From contig NZ_AP024235.1 of NCBI RefSeq assembly GCF_016756315.1, forward strand, positions 4,340,001 to 4,404,000: a stretch of 64,000 bases of DNA, given 5' to 3'. The notes under the pieces were generated by a model. That model was not told the DNA's origin and made no database searches. It saw only the letters and a program-made list of their open reading frames with translations. Every line of letters begins with the position of its first letter. Positions within the stretch are counted from its first letter, which is position 1. Positions 17,614-26,213 of this stretch are shown here, piece by piece. This DNA comes from Alteromonas sp. KC3 (GTDB lineage Bacteria; Pseudomonadota; Gammaproteobacteria; Enterobacterales; Alteromonadaceae). The translations under genes and the position numbers were made by a program.

Positions 17614-17677
17614 ACTTTAACCCCATGTACAGGCAAGATACGTATAAGAAGCATAATCGAGTAATTAAGGACTACGC

Positions 17678-18622
17678 GTGCGCGGTATTGCCGTTTTGTT
17701 AGCACTACTCTTCTGTACGTCATTCACACAAAAGTATGGCGTTGCATCTGAACTAACATTCTCACAAAAACTTGATGTACAAGTGCGCTTTGATAATCGC
17801 TCAAACCGACCTAGTCGCGAGCAATATCGCTTGCGCTATTATCCCGCGTTAACGCTTTCTGATGACTGGTCACTTAACAGTTTCGTGGTGACAGGTGATG
17901 ACTTTTCTTCAAGTCATAACACGTTTGGCAGCAGCACGACTGACCATTTATACGCACGCCGTTTGTATCTTCGTCATAAATCCAGTTATGGCAAAACAGA
18001 AGTAGGCATAATTCCCACCTATAAAGGGCGTGTTTCGTCTACCGGGTTGTCTAAGGATGGGTGGATTACTGGCTTACGACACGTACGCAATTTAAAAAAT
18101 AACAGCGCGCTTGAAGTAGTCATTGGACAGCTTGGCGATGCCCAAGCTAGCGAGGCGTTTAACGTTGGCAATGAAGAAGAATATATTGAGTTGGAGTACT
18201 CTGCACGAATGGGTGAACGCCATAGTTACGAAGTCAGTGTAGAGCGCATTATTGAAGGTAGCTTTGTTCGTGGTGAGTACAGATACCGGTTAAACGATGC
18301 CGACACCCTATTTTTCGAATTAGTGCAACGCACAGACGAAGCCGCAGCCAAAATTGTTTTGGGTGCAAGCGGCGAGTTTTCTGCCGCCATCGGCAATGCC
18401 TCCTACCCTATTGAATACTTTGCATACTATAGCTATATCGATACGGTATTTGGACCTAGGGCCGAGCTTATTGAAGATTTTCTGGGCACAGGACACGGCG
18501 GCTCGCTAGAATTTAGTGGTGTCGCGTCAAAACAGCACAAGCTCGAATGGTTTGTCAGAGTTGATGCGGTAGATAGTGTCAGCCGGCTATTAGCAGGGGT
18601 AAAAATGTCATTCAAACAATAA
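17678..18622 (+). CDS. Putative outer-membrane beta-barrel protein
   Basis: GTG start at 17678. A 314-residue protein with a signal peptide (about 1-24, ending near GVASE). The rest has alternating polar/aromatic short strands (YRLRYYPALTLSDDWSLN, LYARRLYLRHK and similar) and ends with Phe-Lys-Gln, with an amphipathic final strand as in outer-membrane beta-barrels. No enzyme motif. It resembles uncharacterised porin-like proteins of marine gammaproteobacteria, and the transported substrate cannot be predicted. It is flanked by a terminator upstream and a convergent solute-binding-like protein. Confidence 0.6.
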   Translation: MRGIAVLLALLFCTSFTQKYGVASELTFSQKLDVQVRFDNRSNRPSREQYRLRYYPALTLSDDWSLNSFVVTGDDFSSSHNTFGSSTTDHLYARRLYLRHKSSYGKTEVGIIPTYKGRVSSTGLSKDGWITGLRHVRNLKNNSALEVVIGQLGDAQASEAFNVGNEEEYIELEYSARMGERHSYEVSVERIIEGSFVRGEYRYRLNDADTLFFELVQRTDEAAAKIVLGASGEFSAAIGNASYPIEYFAYYSYIDTVFGPRAELIEDFLGTGHGGSLEFSGVASKQHKLEWFVRVDAVDSVSRLLAGVKMSFKQ

Positions 18623-18693
18623 AATAGGTGGGCCTAGTGCATTGTTATTTTGACGAATTTTAAACGCGCAGTGAGTTTTTAAAAAATTAAAAC

Positions 18694-19617
18694 CTAAAAC
18701 GAGCTCAATATTTCGTCGTAGCGGCCTGAGGCTTTAAGTGTTCGCATTGCCTCATCAACTTTTTCAACCCACTGTGTTTGCACTGACGCTTTCGAAAACA
18801 TAATGTGAGAACTCGCTTCCTGATCGTTCATTAAATAAAACACAGGAACAATTTGCCCTTCTGCATCGTGTTTAATTATTTCGCGATGTAAATCTCGTTC
18901 AGAACCCAAAAAAGCATCAACACGGTCAATCAACAATAGGTCGACCAGACGAGGAGGCGTGTCAACGACCACGAGTTTGCGGCGAAACGCTTCAGACTTT
19001 AACATTTCATCATATTCATGAGAGTAAGCCACACCCCGTTGAACGCCTAGTCGAACCGACTTTCCTTCAAGTTGAGAAAGGCCTTTATTAGGGTCGAACA
19101 ATGATGCGTTCTTCTTACTCGTAAAGAGGAGATTATGACCTAAGCGAAATGCTTCAGATGAGAAATGCGCAAACTCACGCCGTTGGTCAGAATCTGATGC
19201 AGACAACGCCACATCAACCTCTCCATTTTCGAGCAAATGGACTATGCGCTTCCAAGGGTATACTTGAAAGCTTATTTGCATTCCTGCTTCGGCAAATATT
19301 GCCTTGGCCAGCGCAATATCAAGACCATCAAGATTACCCTGTTCGTCCACCGTCACAAAAACCGGACGTGGCGTGACTCCTATCACGAGGGGCTTAATCT
19401 CATTATCGGGGGCTACTGCGTCTAATGACATACTAGATGTAGAGATAACGGACGGGGAAATGACGGGTTCAGGTGACGACATTACGGGTGCAGAGGTTGT
19501 GGTAATGACCATGAAAGCCACGCACAACAAACTTGTCATACGAAAAAGCAAGCGTGTGCCCTTGCAGATACATGCCCAAGTTCTAGAGGGAAACTGATGT
19601 CTGTATGTTTCGCTCAT
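18694..19617 (-). CDS. Periplasmic solute-binding-like protein, SBP_bac_3 type
   Basis: Family 3 extracellular solute-binding fold (type II periplasmic binding protein). From residue LVIGVTPRPVFVTVD the motif order is typical: GLDIALAKAIFAEAG, then YPWKRIVHLLENGEVDVALSASD, then LEGKSVRLGVQRGVAYS, with a C-terminal ETMRTLKASGRYDEIL-like helix. A hydrophobic anchor or signal lies at about residues 25-45. The open frame extends to 19677 from a TTG, but the ATG at 19617 is more credible. No ABC permease is adjacent, so it may be a sensor or orphan binding protein, as is common for such genes in Alteromonas-like bacteria. Confidence 0.75.
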   Translation of the reverse strand: MSETYRHQFPSRTWACICKGTRLLFRMTSLLCVAFMVITTTSAPVMSSPEPVISPSVISTSSMSLDAVAPDNEIKPLVIGVTPRPVFVTVDEQGNLDGLDIALAKAIFAEAGMQISFQVYPWKRIVHLLENGEVDVALSASDSDQRREFAHFSSEAFRLGHNLLFTSKKNASLFDPNKGLSQLEGKSVRLGVQRGVAYSHEYDEMLKSEAFRRKLVVVDTPPRLVDLLLIDRVDAFLGSERDLHREIIKHDAEGQIVPVFYLMNDQEASSHIMFSKASVQTQWVEKVDEAMRTLKASGRYDEILSSF

Positions 19618-19720
19618 CACCGTAAAAAACCACGTTAACGTAACTGTAATATACGCGAACGTGCTGCCTAGTCGCAACTAGACAAATGGCGAAGCTTTGG
19701 GGGTTGACGCACATGTTCAT

Positions 19721-19746
19721 AAAAAAGGCCCATCAAATGATGGGCC
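19721..19746 (-). terminator. Orphan hairpin terminator (minus-strand direction)
   Basis: ggcccatca (19727-19735) and tgatgggcc (19738-19746) form a 9-bp stem with a 2-nt loop. The A-run at 19721-19726 reads as U's on the minus strand. It lies between two divergently transcribed genes, so no obvious gene ends here. Confidence 0.6.
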
Positions 19747-19888
19747 AAACAGCAAGAACGCGTACACACTTTAACAGTGCATTCATTTTTACGCGACGTG
19801 AACAGCTTGAGTTCATTGCAAATTTGTTACTTATTTTTAATCTTTTGCGGTTTAAAATTTTGGCTTCATTTTTTATACTTTAGTCTAA

Positions 19889-19911
19889 TAACTAAGCCAA
19901 CGGCTTAGTTA
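19889..19911. promoter_or_regulatory. 10-bp inverted repeat upstream of the 148-aa gene
   Basis: taactaagcc (19889-19898) and ggcttagtta (19902-19911) are perfect reverse complements separated by 3 bp. They follow a -10-like tatact (19874-19879) and end 30 bp before the start codon. No T-run follows, so an operator or 5'-leader hairpin is more likely than a terminator. Confidence 0.5.
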
Positions 19912-19940
19912 GACGTATTGAAAGATTAAAAGGTGTGATC

Positions 19941-20387
19941 GTGTCCAGTCGCTATTCTCAACTAAAAGAAAAGCTTCCCATCTCCCAGTTATCAGATGAA
20001 GTATTACTTGCATTTCGACTACGCTTTGATGATCCCCTGGATATCGTTGACCTTGCACAAGATATATCGGAACTCTCCTTATTTCCGGAGCGGATGGAAG
20101 AAAGCTACCGGAAAGAGTGGGAAGCTTACGTATTAAAAGCGCTAGCAGAAGAAATAAAACAAAACAGTCATTTATCTTCGGCTGAATTTATTGAGAAAGT
20201 CATGTGCGACATTGAGCACATACAGGCAAACAACGACACTTACGCTAACTTGTTACGTCAAGTTCATCACGCCAAAAATGTTAATAAGGCAGGAAATACC
20301 TTTGTATTTCCAAGCCCACTGCGTCAGCAGATAACAACGTTTCTACTCCCAATAACAACAGTCTGTGCGTCGTCAAACGACGAGTGA
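19941..20387 (+). CDS. Hypothetical cytoplasmic protein (148 aa)
   Basis: GTG at 19941 lies 7 bp after aaagg (19929-19933), so I prefer it over the GTG at 19935. The predicted protein is acidic and helical, without signal peptide or membrane segment. The N-terminal part (ISQLSDEVLLAFRLRFDDPLDIVDLAQDISEL) looks like a folded helical domain. I do not recognise a family. It converges on the DUF2805 gene with a 7-bp gap and has an inverted repeat just upstream that may control it. Confidence 0.6.
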   Translation: MSSRYSQLKEKLPISQLSDEVLLAFRLRFDDPLDIVDLAQDISELSLFPERMEESYRKEWEAYVLKALAEEIKQNSHLSSAEFIEKVMCDIEHIQANNDTYANLLRQVHHAKNVNKAGNTFVFPSPLRQQITTFLLPITTVCASSNDE

Positions 20388-20394
20388 TCTCAGA

Positions 20395-20658
20395 CTACTT
20401 ATTCGCTCCTTTTGGTTTATATTGCGATGGACAGTAGCCTCTATCCACACCAACAGGTCGCAAGCTCGCGTGTTTCGTTTTTCGTCCACTCACTCGCTCG
20501 CGCCAATTTTTAAACGTTTTTTCTTTTAAGTGGCTACGCATTAACTTAATCACGTCTTTCTCAGGCAAGCCATAAAGCCGCTCAATAGCCTCGAACGGTG
20601 TTCTGTCTTCCCACGCCATTTCGATAATTCGGGATTGCTGCTCTTCAGTTAAGCTCAT
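20395..20658 (-). CDS. TIGR03643 / DUF2805 family protein
   Basis: An 87-residue protein matching a conserved uncharacterised family: RIIEMAWEDRTPFEAIERLYGL, then EKDVIKLMRSHLKEKTFKNWRERVSGRKTKH. The N-terminal part has a helix-turn-helix-like pattern and the C-terminal part is strongly basic, so nucleic-acid binding is plausible. Function is unknown. It sits 72 bp from the convergently placed FAN1-like gene, on the same strand. Confidence 0.85.
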   Translation of the reverse strand: MSLTEEQQSRIIEMAWEDRTPFEAIERLYGLPEKDVIKLMRSHLKEKTFKNWRERVSGRKTKHASLRPVGVDRGYCPSQYKPKGANK

Positions 20659-20730
20659 AGTAATATCTCGTTATAAACTTATGTGAGCACTAATACGCGA
20701 GTTGTCGATTTTTGTTCACTGTGTCAAATA

Positions 20731-22887
20731 CTAGGCAACGCTTTCATCATCTTTTGCAAAGACTAGCGTCAACAATTGCGCCGCAGCCTCAGCGTCGCTT
20801 AATGCGCGGTGATGCTGCTCCATTTCAATATCAAAATGTCGTGTTAAATTAGCAAGAGAATATGACGGTAAACCGGGATAGGTTCGACGCATCTCTCTTA
20901 CGGTACACATTTTGGGACGACGAAAATCGCGCTCCAAACGTGCGAATTCTTGTTTTATGAAGCCATAGTCAAAGTTAACGTTGTGCGCAACGAATACCGC
21001 ATCTTGAGTAAACTGGGCAACGGCATCAGCTATCTCGGCAAAAGTAGGCGCGTCTTGAACCATATCATCTGAAATGCCTGTCAGCCGCGTAATATTGGCA
21101 GGAATTCGACGCTGTGGATTAATCAGCGTTTGATAGCGGTCAACTTCAACACCAGCAATTAGTTTCACCATGCCAATTTCAGTGATGCGATTGTAGCTGT
21201 TGTTGCCTCCGGTGGTTTCAATGTCTACCACAACGTATGGCTGCTGTGGATCTCTCACCCACTTCACAGTGGTTACAGCAACGGGAAAGCCAGCTTGCTG
21301 TAACCGTTGAATAGTAACGAGTTGATTGCGACGTAGTTGATCGCCCGGTGCTTTAATCTCTTCAAATCTCAGCGTGCCATCAAACACCATAACATCGGGA
21401 AACCCATCGCGAAGGTTTTCGAAGTCTTTGCTCATCATACGCAGCAACGCATAAATTGCGTCTAGCGCTCCATGACAAATCAGTGCGTCAATGGGCTCAA
21501 GTAAATGACTCGACCACATAAACAGACTATTCACTTTGCCATAGTGCTGTGTAGCCATTTTGTGTATGTGTGAGCGCAACTTCTCTTTTGAATTTAAGCG
21601 CGATAATAACGCTTCAATACTTGACTCGAACTTAGCATAAAAGTTGTTTTGCTTAAGTGACAATGGTCGCCTATCAAACTCTGTAACCAGCGTATCTTCT
21701 TCGTATAGTTGCTGCCAAAATAGCAGTCCAAACAAGCTGCGCCACAGCCGGTTTTCTGTCCGCCAACCGGCAATACCATGTCGCGCATAATGGGCTAGCA
21801 CACCGCGCTCCACCTGCTGATTTTGACTCACATCTATTTCCAAAGAGCGGCTTGCATTGCGCAGCATGTCAGTTACCGCACTCGTGCGTTTCTTGTGGTA
21901 TTTTCTTGCGTAAAAGTCTTCAGCAAAGGCTAATAAGGTATCTGATTGCGGGTTATCAATAATCTCTTCAAGGGCGGCTTTTACTTCGTCTGTCGCGCCA
22001 TCTTTATAACTTTCTCTAAGCCACTTTTCTTTTGCTTTATCGCTTTGCGCACGTGCTAAGACTTCTAACGCACGACTGCGCGTTATGCCAAGCAGTTTAA
22101 GTCCGAGGGCGTATAACAATTGATCTTTATAAAAGCATGCAGACACACCATGGGTTTGCGGAAAGTCACTTCGAGATAGGGTTTCTAATTCGCTATCATT
22201 TAAGTCATTTAGCTGTCGATAGCAGTTTGCATAAAACCATGCCGCCTGCGTGTCTTCTTTTGTTTCAAAACGCGCAACGTCGCTAACAGAATCTGCGCGT
22301 GTTCGCATTACCCCCAAGTCGCGCATTGAAAACTGATTTAAACGGCTTTTGGTGTTACCAAAATACAAAAATAATAAGAAGCGCAGCGCTTCATCAAACA
22401 GGCACACCAAATAATCATCACTAGAGAAACTCGCTGGCCAGCCCTTTTGTTCAACTTCATTGCGAAGCAGTGTGACTAGTTTGGGTTTCGTCAGCGATGC
22501 AAGACCACTCACACTGGTGTACTCGCCAAGTAACCCCAGCAGTGCCTCTTTGGTTAAAACACCGGCAATATCGCTTATTGACGCGCTTGAAAGATCGCCA
22601 AACCAGCCATTGTCTGTCAACCAGTCTATCTGCTGTTGAGGGGCGGTAATTTCTGCATAATTAAACTGCCTGCGATCAATAACGGCATACTTTCTATTTG
22701 CCGCGCGAACCACAACGCACTGTTTATCTTCATCAAGGGCTTTGAAATTGGCAATAAAACGCGCCGCTTCATCAGTTAACAGCGTCGCGCTTGCCCCCTC
22801 AAAGAAGTGCAAGAATTCATAAAAATGCGTTAAATAATAACGCGGAGGCAAGTCTTTTCGCATAGTAATTACTGTCATGCTGAACAC
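20731..22887 (-). CDS. FAN1-type VRR-NUC nuclease fused to a DEDDh exonuclease
   Basis: A 718-residue fusion of two nucleases. Numbers use the longest frame. The N-terminal helical and SAP-like part (about 90-150, SLTKPKLVTLLRNEVEQKGW) and the central TPR-like region match bacterial FAN1 proteins (structure-specific nucleases for crosslink repair). The VRR-NUC catalytic motif is GFPDVMVF with Asp498, then RFEEIKAPGDQL (Glu510-x-Lys512), then TTVKWV. From about 550 a DnaQ-like exonuclease follows: VVVDIETTG (Asp555, Glu557), LTGISDDMV, FVAHNVNFD (Asp640) and HHRALSDAEA (His693, Asp698). All catalytic residues of both domains are present. Start could be GTG 22887 or ATG 22878 or 22863. Confidence 0.85.
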   Translation of the reverse strand: MFSMTVITMRKDLPPRYYLTHFYEFLHFFEGASATLLTDEAARFIANFKALDEDKQCVVVRAANRKYAVIDRRQFNYAEITAPQQQIDWLTDNGWFGDLSSASISDIAGVLTKEALLGLLGEYTSVSGLASLTKPKLVTLLRNEVEQKGWPASFSSDDYLVCLFDEALRFLLFLYFGNTKSRLNQFSMRDLGVMRTRADSVSDVARFETKEDTQAAWFYANCYRQLNDLNDSELETLSRSDFPQTHGVSACFYKDQLLYALGLKLLGITRSRALEVLARAQSDKAKEKWLRESYKDGATDEVKAALEEIIDNPQSDTLLAFAEDFYARKYHKKRTSAVTDMLRNASRSLEIDVSQNQQVERGVLAHYARHGIAGWRTENRLWRSLFGLLFWQQLYEEDTLVTEFDRRPLSLKQNNFYAKFESSIEALLSRLNSKEKLRSHIHKMATQHYGKVNSLFMWSSHLLEPIDALICHGALDAIYALLRMMSKDFENLRDGFPDVMVFDGTLRFEEIKAPGDQLRRNQLVTIQRLQQAGFPVAVTTVKWVRDPQQPYVVVDIETTGGNNSYNRITEIGMVKLIAGVEVDRYQTLINPQRRIPANITRLTGISDDMVQDAPTFAEIADAVAQFTQDAVFVAHNVNFDYGFIKQEFARLERDFRRPKMCTVREMRRTYPGLPSYSLANLTRHFDIEMEQHHRALSDAEAAAQLLTLVFAKDDESVA

Positions 22888-23035
22888 GCAAATAGTGTAT
22901 ATTTATACAGATAAATTAACAACTCTCGTGCGCTTCAGCTTGCGTTTACGTGTGCCAATTGCCTACAGCGAAAACCTTTTGAAAGATGATCACCCGTCGC
23001 CTTCACCACGTACCAGATATTACTAGAATAAAACG

Positions 23036-23239
23036 GTGAAAAATTTTATGAGCTTAACCCGCGCGATGGGCTTTTCTTGCCCTTATTGTATGGCCCCAAA
23101 CGACGTTGAAATTGATGAAATAAATGATGTTGGACAAGTGCAAGTACTTGACTGTCAGGTATGTTGCCAGCCGATTGAACTTAACGTTTACCAGCATGGC
23201 GATGAACTTCAACTAGAGGCTACGCGAGAAAATGACTAG
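23036..23239 (+). CDS. CPXCG-type cysteine-rich zinc-ribbon protein
   Basis: A 67-residue protein with two CxxC pairs (FSCPYCMAPND and LDCQVCCQPIEL), the pattern of the uncharacterised CPXCG zinc-ribbon family. It begins at GTG 23036; an internal ATG (23048) is possible. It overlaps the following flavin-reductase-like gene by 8 bp, so the two are translationally coupled. The zinc site is likely structural; a role is unknown. Confidence 0.75.
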   Translation: MKNFMSLTRAMGFSCPYCMAPNDVEIDEINDVGQVQVLDCQVCCQPIELNVYQHGDELQLEATREND

Positions 23240-23861
23240 CCCCGTGTTTAAAACCGACATCGACAGCATGGAACAGCGCTATCGCGCTAACCTTATAAAC
23301 AGCTTGTCCGGCTTTAAGCCTGCGGTGCTGTTAGGCACCTCCGATGGTACTACGCACAATGTCGCAATTATCAGTTCGGTGGTGCACATCGGTGCTAACC
23401 CGCCGCTACTTGGCATGATCATGCGTCCGCACACGGTACAACGAGACTCATTGGGTAATATTAAAAAAAGTGGCTTTTATACGCTAAACCACGTCAGTAC
23501 CGACTGGATTGATAAAGCACACCAAACCTCTGCACGCTATGCACCGGATGAAAGTGAATTTGACGCCGTGGGCCTAACACCTTTTTTTAGTGAGACCTTT
23601 TCGGCACCTTTTGTAAAAGAAAGTGAAGTGAAAATCGGGCTTCAAGTGGCACAACATTTCACGCTCATCAACGATACAGAGATGATCATAGGCGAAATTC
23701 AAGAGCTACATATCAGCAAAGACTATATTGCAAGTGATGGGTTTGTTGATATTGAAGGGCTGAAAAGCGCCTGTATATCAGGTCTAGATAGTTATCACTC
23801 AACAAGCCGTTTGGCTCAGTTCGCCTACGCCAAGCCCGGTATAGCGCTAAAAACGAAGTGA
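23232..23861 (+). CDS. Flavin-reductase-like FMN-binding protein (DIM6/NTAB type)
   Basis: A 209-residue protein of the flavin-reductase-like split-barrel family, which binds FMN and serves monooxygenases or other flavoenzymes. Visible features are FKPAVLLGTSDGTTHNVAIISSV (barrel strands), the substrate/FMN segment PPLLGMIMRPHTVQRDSLGNIKKSGFYTLNHV and a C-terminal YHSTSRLAQFAYAKPG. The gene overlaps the preceding CPXCG gene. Substrate unknown. A terminator lies about 130 bp after it. Confidence 0.8.
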   Translation: MTSPVFKTDIDSMEQRYRANLINSLSGFKPAVLLGTSDGTTHNVAIISSVVHIGANPPLLGMIMRPHTVQRDSLGNIKKSGFYTLNHVSTDWIDKAHQTSARYAPDESEFDAVGLTPFFSETFSAPFVKESEVKIGLQVAQHFTLINDTEMIIGEIQELHISKDYIASDGFVDIEGLKSACISGLDSYHSTSRLAQFAYAKPGIALKTK

Positions 23862-23987
23862 ACTTTGTCTTCTACGCTGTATCTAACAAATAGGCGTGTG
23901 ACATTTATTTAATGTAGATCAATAGAAAGTGTACGTTTTTATTCGATCTTTTTTGAAAAAGAGATAGTATCTAGTTATGTAAAAAAA

Positions 23988-24009
23988 CCTGCCGCTTTGG
24001 CAGGTTTTT
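23988..24009. terminator. Bidirectional terminator between the flavin-reductase and HiPIP genes
   Basis: cctgcc (23988-23993) and ggcagg (23999-24004), flanked by A- and T-runs on the two sides, so it can end transcription in either direction. Confidence 0.85.
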
Positions 24010-24069
24010 GCGTTTAAGGCGCTGAATAAAAAAGAATCATTATCGTTTCTATCTCTTAAGGAGAGTGTT

Positions 24070-24363
24070 ATGAAATCTGTAAATCGCCGCGACTTTCTTA
24101 AGCTGTCAGGCTCTACAGTAATTGGTCTTACATTAGGTGGCGTTGCGCTTCGCGCGCAAGCACAAGAGCAATTAAGTGCAGATGATGCAACTGCAAAAGC
24201 ATTAAACTACACCCCATCATCAACCGTTGATGGCGCTAAATGTGCTAACTGCATGTATGTACAAGGTAGTGATGGTGAGCAATACCGTCCTTGTAACATC
24301 TTCCCGAACAAGCTGGTAAATGCAGACGGTTGGTGTAGTGCATGGGTGAAAAAGCCAGGCTAA
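24070..24363 (+). CDS. High-potential iron-sulfur protein (HiPIP)
   Basis: A small periplasmic [4Fe-4S] electron carrier. A twin-arginine signal (NRRDFLKLSG) leads to a mature part of about 65 residues. The cluster-binding cysteines are Cys58, Cys61, Cys75 and Cys89 (C-x2-C-x13-C-x13-C), as in HiPIPs. Ribosome site: aaggag. HiPIPs usually carry electrons between respiratory complexes and photosynthetic or oxidase systems. In a non-phototrophic Alteromonas-like bacterium the partner is unknown. Confidence 0.9.
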   Translation: MKSVNRRDFLKLSGSTVIGLTLGGVALRAQAQEQLSADDATAKALNYTPSSTVDGAKCANCMYVQGSDGEQYRPCNIFPNKLVNADGWCSAWVKKPG

Positions 24364-24404
24364 CAGCCAGTTATACTGCCGCTTTTTGTTATTCACATTT
24401 GAAA

Positions 24405-24431
24405 GCCCCGACGACACATCGGGGCTTTTTT
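24405..24431. terminator. Terminator after the HiPIP gene
   Basis: gccccga (24405-24411) and tcggggc (24419-24425) make a 7-bp stem, followed by ttttttt. It lies 40 bp after the HiPIP stop and opposite the end of the convergent amidase. Confidence 0.85.
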
Positions 24432-24451
24432 ATGTGTCAGTTAACCTCACG

Positions 24452-26071
24452 CTATGGCTGATAAGGCTTTGTTACTGCTTTAAGTGCAGGGTTATCAAAT
24501 CGAGTAGGCAGCAAGCTTGGCGTGATGTAAAAACCGTGTTTTGCTTCAAATACACTGCCAATACTTAGCACTTTTTCATCTTGCCACTTCGCCCCAATAA
24601 AGCTTATTCCCACGGGTAAATCTTTTACTGCACCTGCAGGAATTGTTAGGTGCGGATACCCAGCAACTGCGGCTAAGTAGCCAATACCGATAAACCCTGC
24701 AGGTGAGTGATCGCCATAAACGCCATCAATGAGAAACGAGGGGCTATTTGAAGGTGCTACAAGCACATCAACCTTGTGCTTTGCCATCAACGCATCAATA
24801 CCACTCTTACCTGCTGTATCTTGAATAAGCGACACGGCATTCTTATAGTTTTCACTTTCCAGTGAATCAGATGCCAACGACTTCTCGAAAATACTCTGAT
24901 CGAACAATGCTAGTTCGCGCTCACTTTGGTTATTAAATGCTATCAGGCCTTCGAGGTCTCGAGCGGGTAACTGTGCCGGCGAAGAGGCCAGGTATTCATT
25001 AATAGAAGCATGGAATTCACTCAGCAATACGTTGTACGAGTCTCGCCAGAAGCTGTCTGGCTGATTGAAATCGCTAATTTCAACTAGCGTAGCGCCAGAT
25101 GCTTTAAGTTGTTCAAGTGCTTGCTCGTAAATGGCAAGTACGTGAGGGTTATCACCTTGACGATAACGCACAACGCCTACAGAGATACCTTTTAAGTCTG
25201 TTGCTATTAAAGAGGACGTAGGTAATGCTGGAATATGCGTATCTGCATCAGCAGTTGCTTTATCTTGAGCATCGCTACCTGCCATCACTGACGTCATCAA
25301 CCAAGCATCTTGCACCGTAGCGGTCATTGGGCCCGCGGTATCTTGGCTAAATGAGATGGGTACAATGTGGGTACGTGACAATAAGCCCACCGTTGGTTTA
25401 AAGCCCACAATTCCGTTAATTGAAGATGGGCAGATTACCGAGCCATTCGTCTCAGTGCCTACTGCGAGAGAGGCTAAACGCAGTGCCATGGCCGCTCCCG
25501 AGCCAGAAGAAGAACCACACGCGCTGCGTGATAATATGTGTGGATTGCGGGTAAGGCCGCCTACGCCACTCCATCCGCTGATTGATGATTCAGAACGAAA
25601 ATTCGCCCACTCTGATAAATTGGTTTTACCTAAAACAATGGCATCTGCGGCTTTTAGCTTCGATACAATCGGCGCGTCACGTCCGGTGTCATTATTCAAC
25701 AACGCCAGTGAACCTGCGGTAGTCGGCAATTCAGTCGACTCAATATTGTCTTTAAGCAATATCGGAAGGCCTGCTAATACGCCCACCTGCTCACCATTTG
25801 CAATGCGCTTATCTAGCGCTTTTGCTTGTGCAAGCGCATTTGGGTTTAGGGAAAGTACGCTGTTTACTTTAGTATCGCGTGCTTCTATACGAGCCAAATA
25901 ACCTGCAACTAAATCGGCAGAGGTTATGTCTCCCGCTTTTATTGCTTGTACCTGGACATGAGCTGGTTTGTCTAACCATGTGTCTATCTGTTTTTTAGTA
26001 TTGGCTTTTGTTGCACAAGCACTGCACAGCAGAAGTACTGCAGTTAGTAGTACATACCCTTTTTTGATCAT
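24452..26071 (-). CDS. Amidase-signature enzyme, predicted lipoprotein
   Basis: A 539-residue amidase of the amidase-signature family (GatA-like), which hydrolyses amide bonds with a Ser-cisSer-Lys triad. The N-terminus (LLTAVLLLCSAC) is a lipobox, so it is probably a lipoprotein in the periplasm or outer membrane. Catalytic Lys107 sits in GLPILLKDNIES, the cis-Ser lies in CGSSSGSGAAMA and the nucleophile Ser211 in GTETNGSVICPS. It is not the tRNA amidotransferase GatA because it is exported and isolated. Substrate unknown. Confidence 0.88.
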   Translation of the reverse strand: MIKKGYVLLTAVLLLCSACATKANTKKQIDTWLDKPAHVQVQAIKAGDITSADLVAGYLARIEARDTKVNSVLSLNPNALAQAKALDKRIANGEQVGVLAGLPILLKDNIESTELPTTAGSLALLNNDTGRDAPIVSKLKAADAIVLGKTNLSEWANFRSESSISGWSGVGGLTRNPHILSRSACGSSSGSGAAMALRLASLAVGTETNGSVICPSSINGIVGFKPTVGLLSRTHIVPISFSQDTAGPMTATVQDAWLMTSVMAGSDAQDKATADADTHIPALPTSSLIATDLKGISVGVVRYRQGDNPHVLAIYEQALEQLKASGATLVEISDFNQPDSFWRDSYNVLLSEFHASINEYLASSPAQLPARDLEGLIAFNNQSERELALFDQSIFEKSLASDSLESENYKNAVSLIQDTAGKSGIDALMAKHKVDVLVAPSNSPSFLIDGVYGDHSPAGFIGIGYLAAVAGYPHLTIPAGAVKDLPVGISFIGAKWQDEKVLSIGSVFEAKHGFYITPSLLPTRFDNPALKAVTKPYQP

Positions 26072-26213
26072 CGTTATTTCCTTGTTTCAGCAAACATGCC
26101 CAGAGTTGAGCCAGTCGTACTTTTTATACGCTGTCGCAGAAATAGTTCACTGTCTACAGAAATAAGACTATTTTTTGAACGCCGATGTCAATCCACAAAT
26201 ACAGTTGTTTAGC

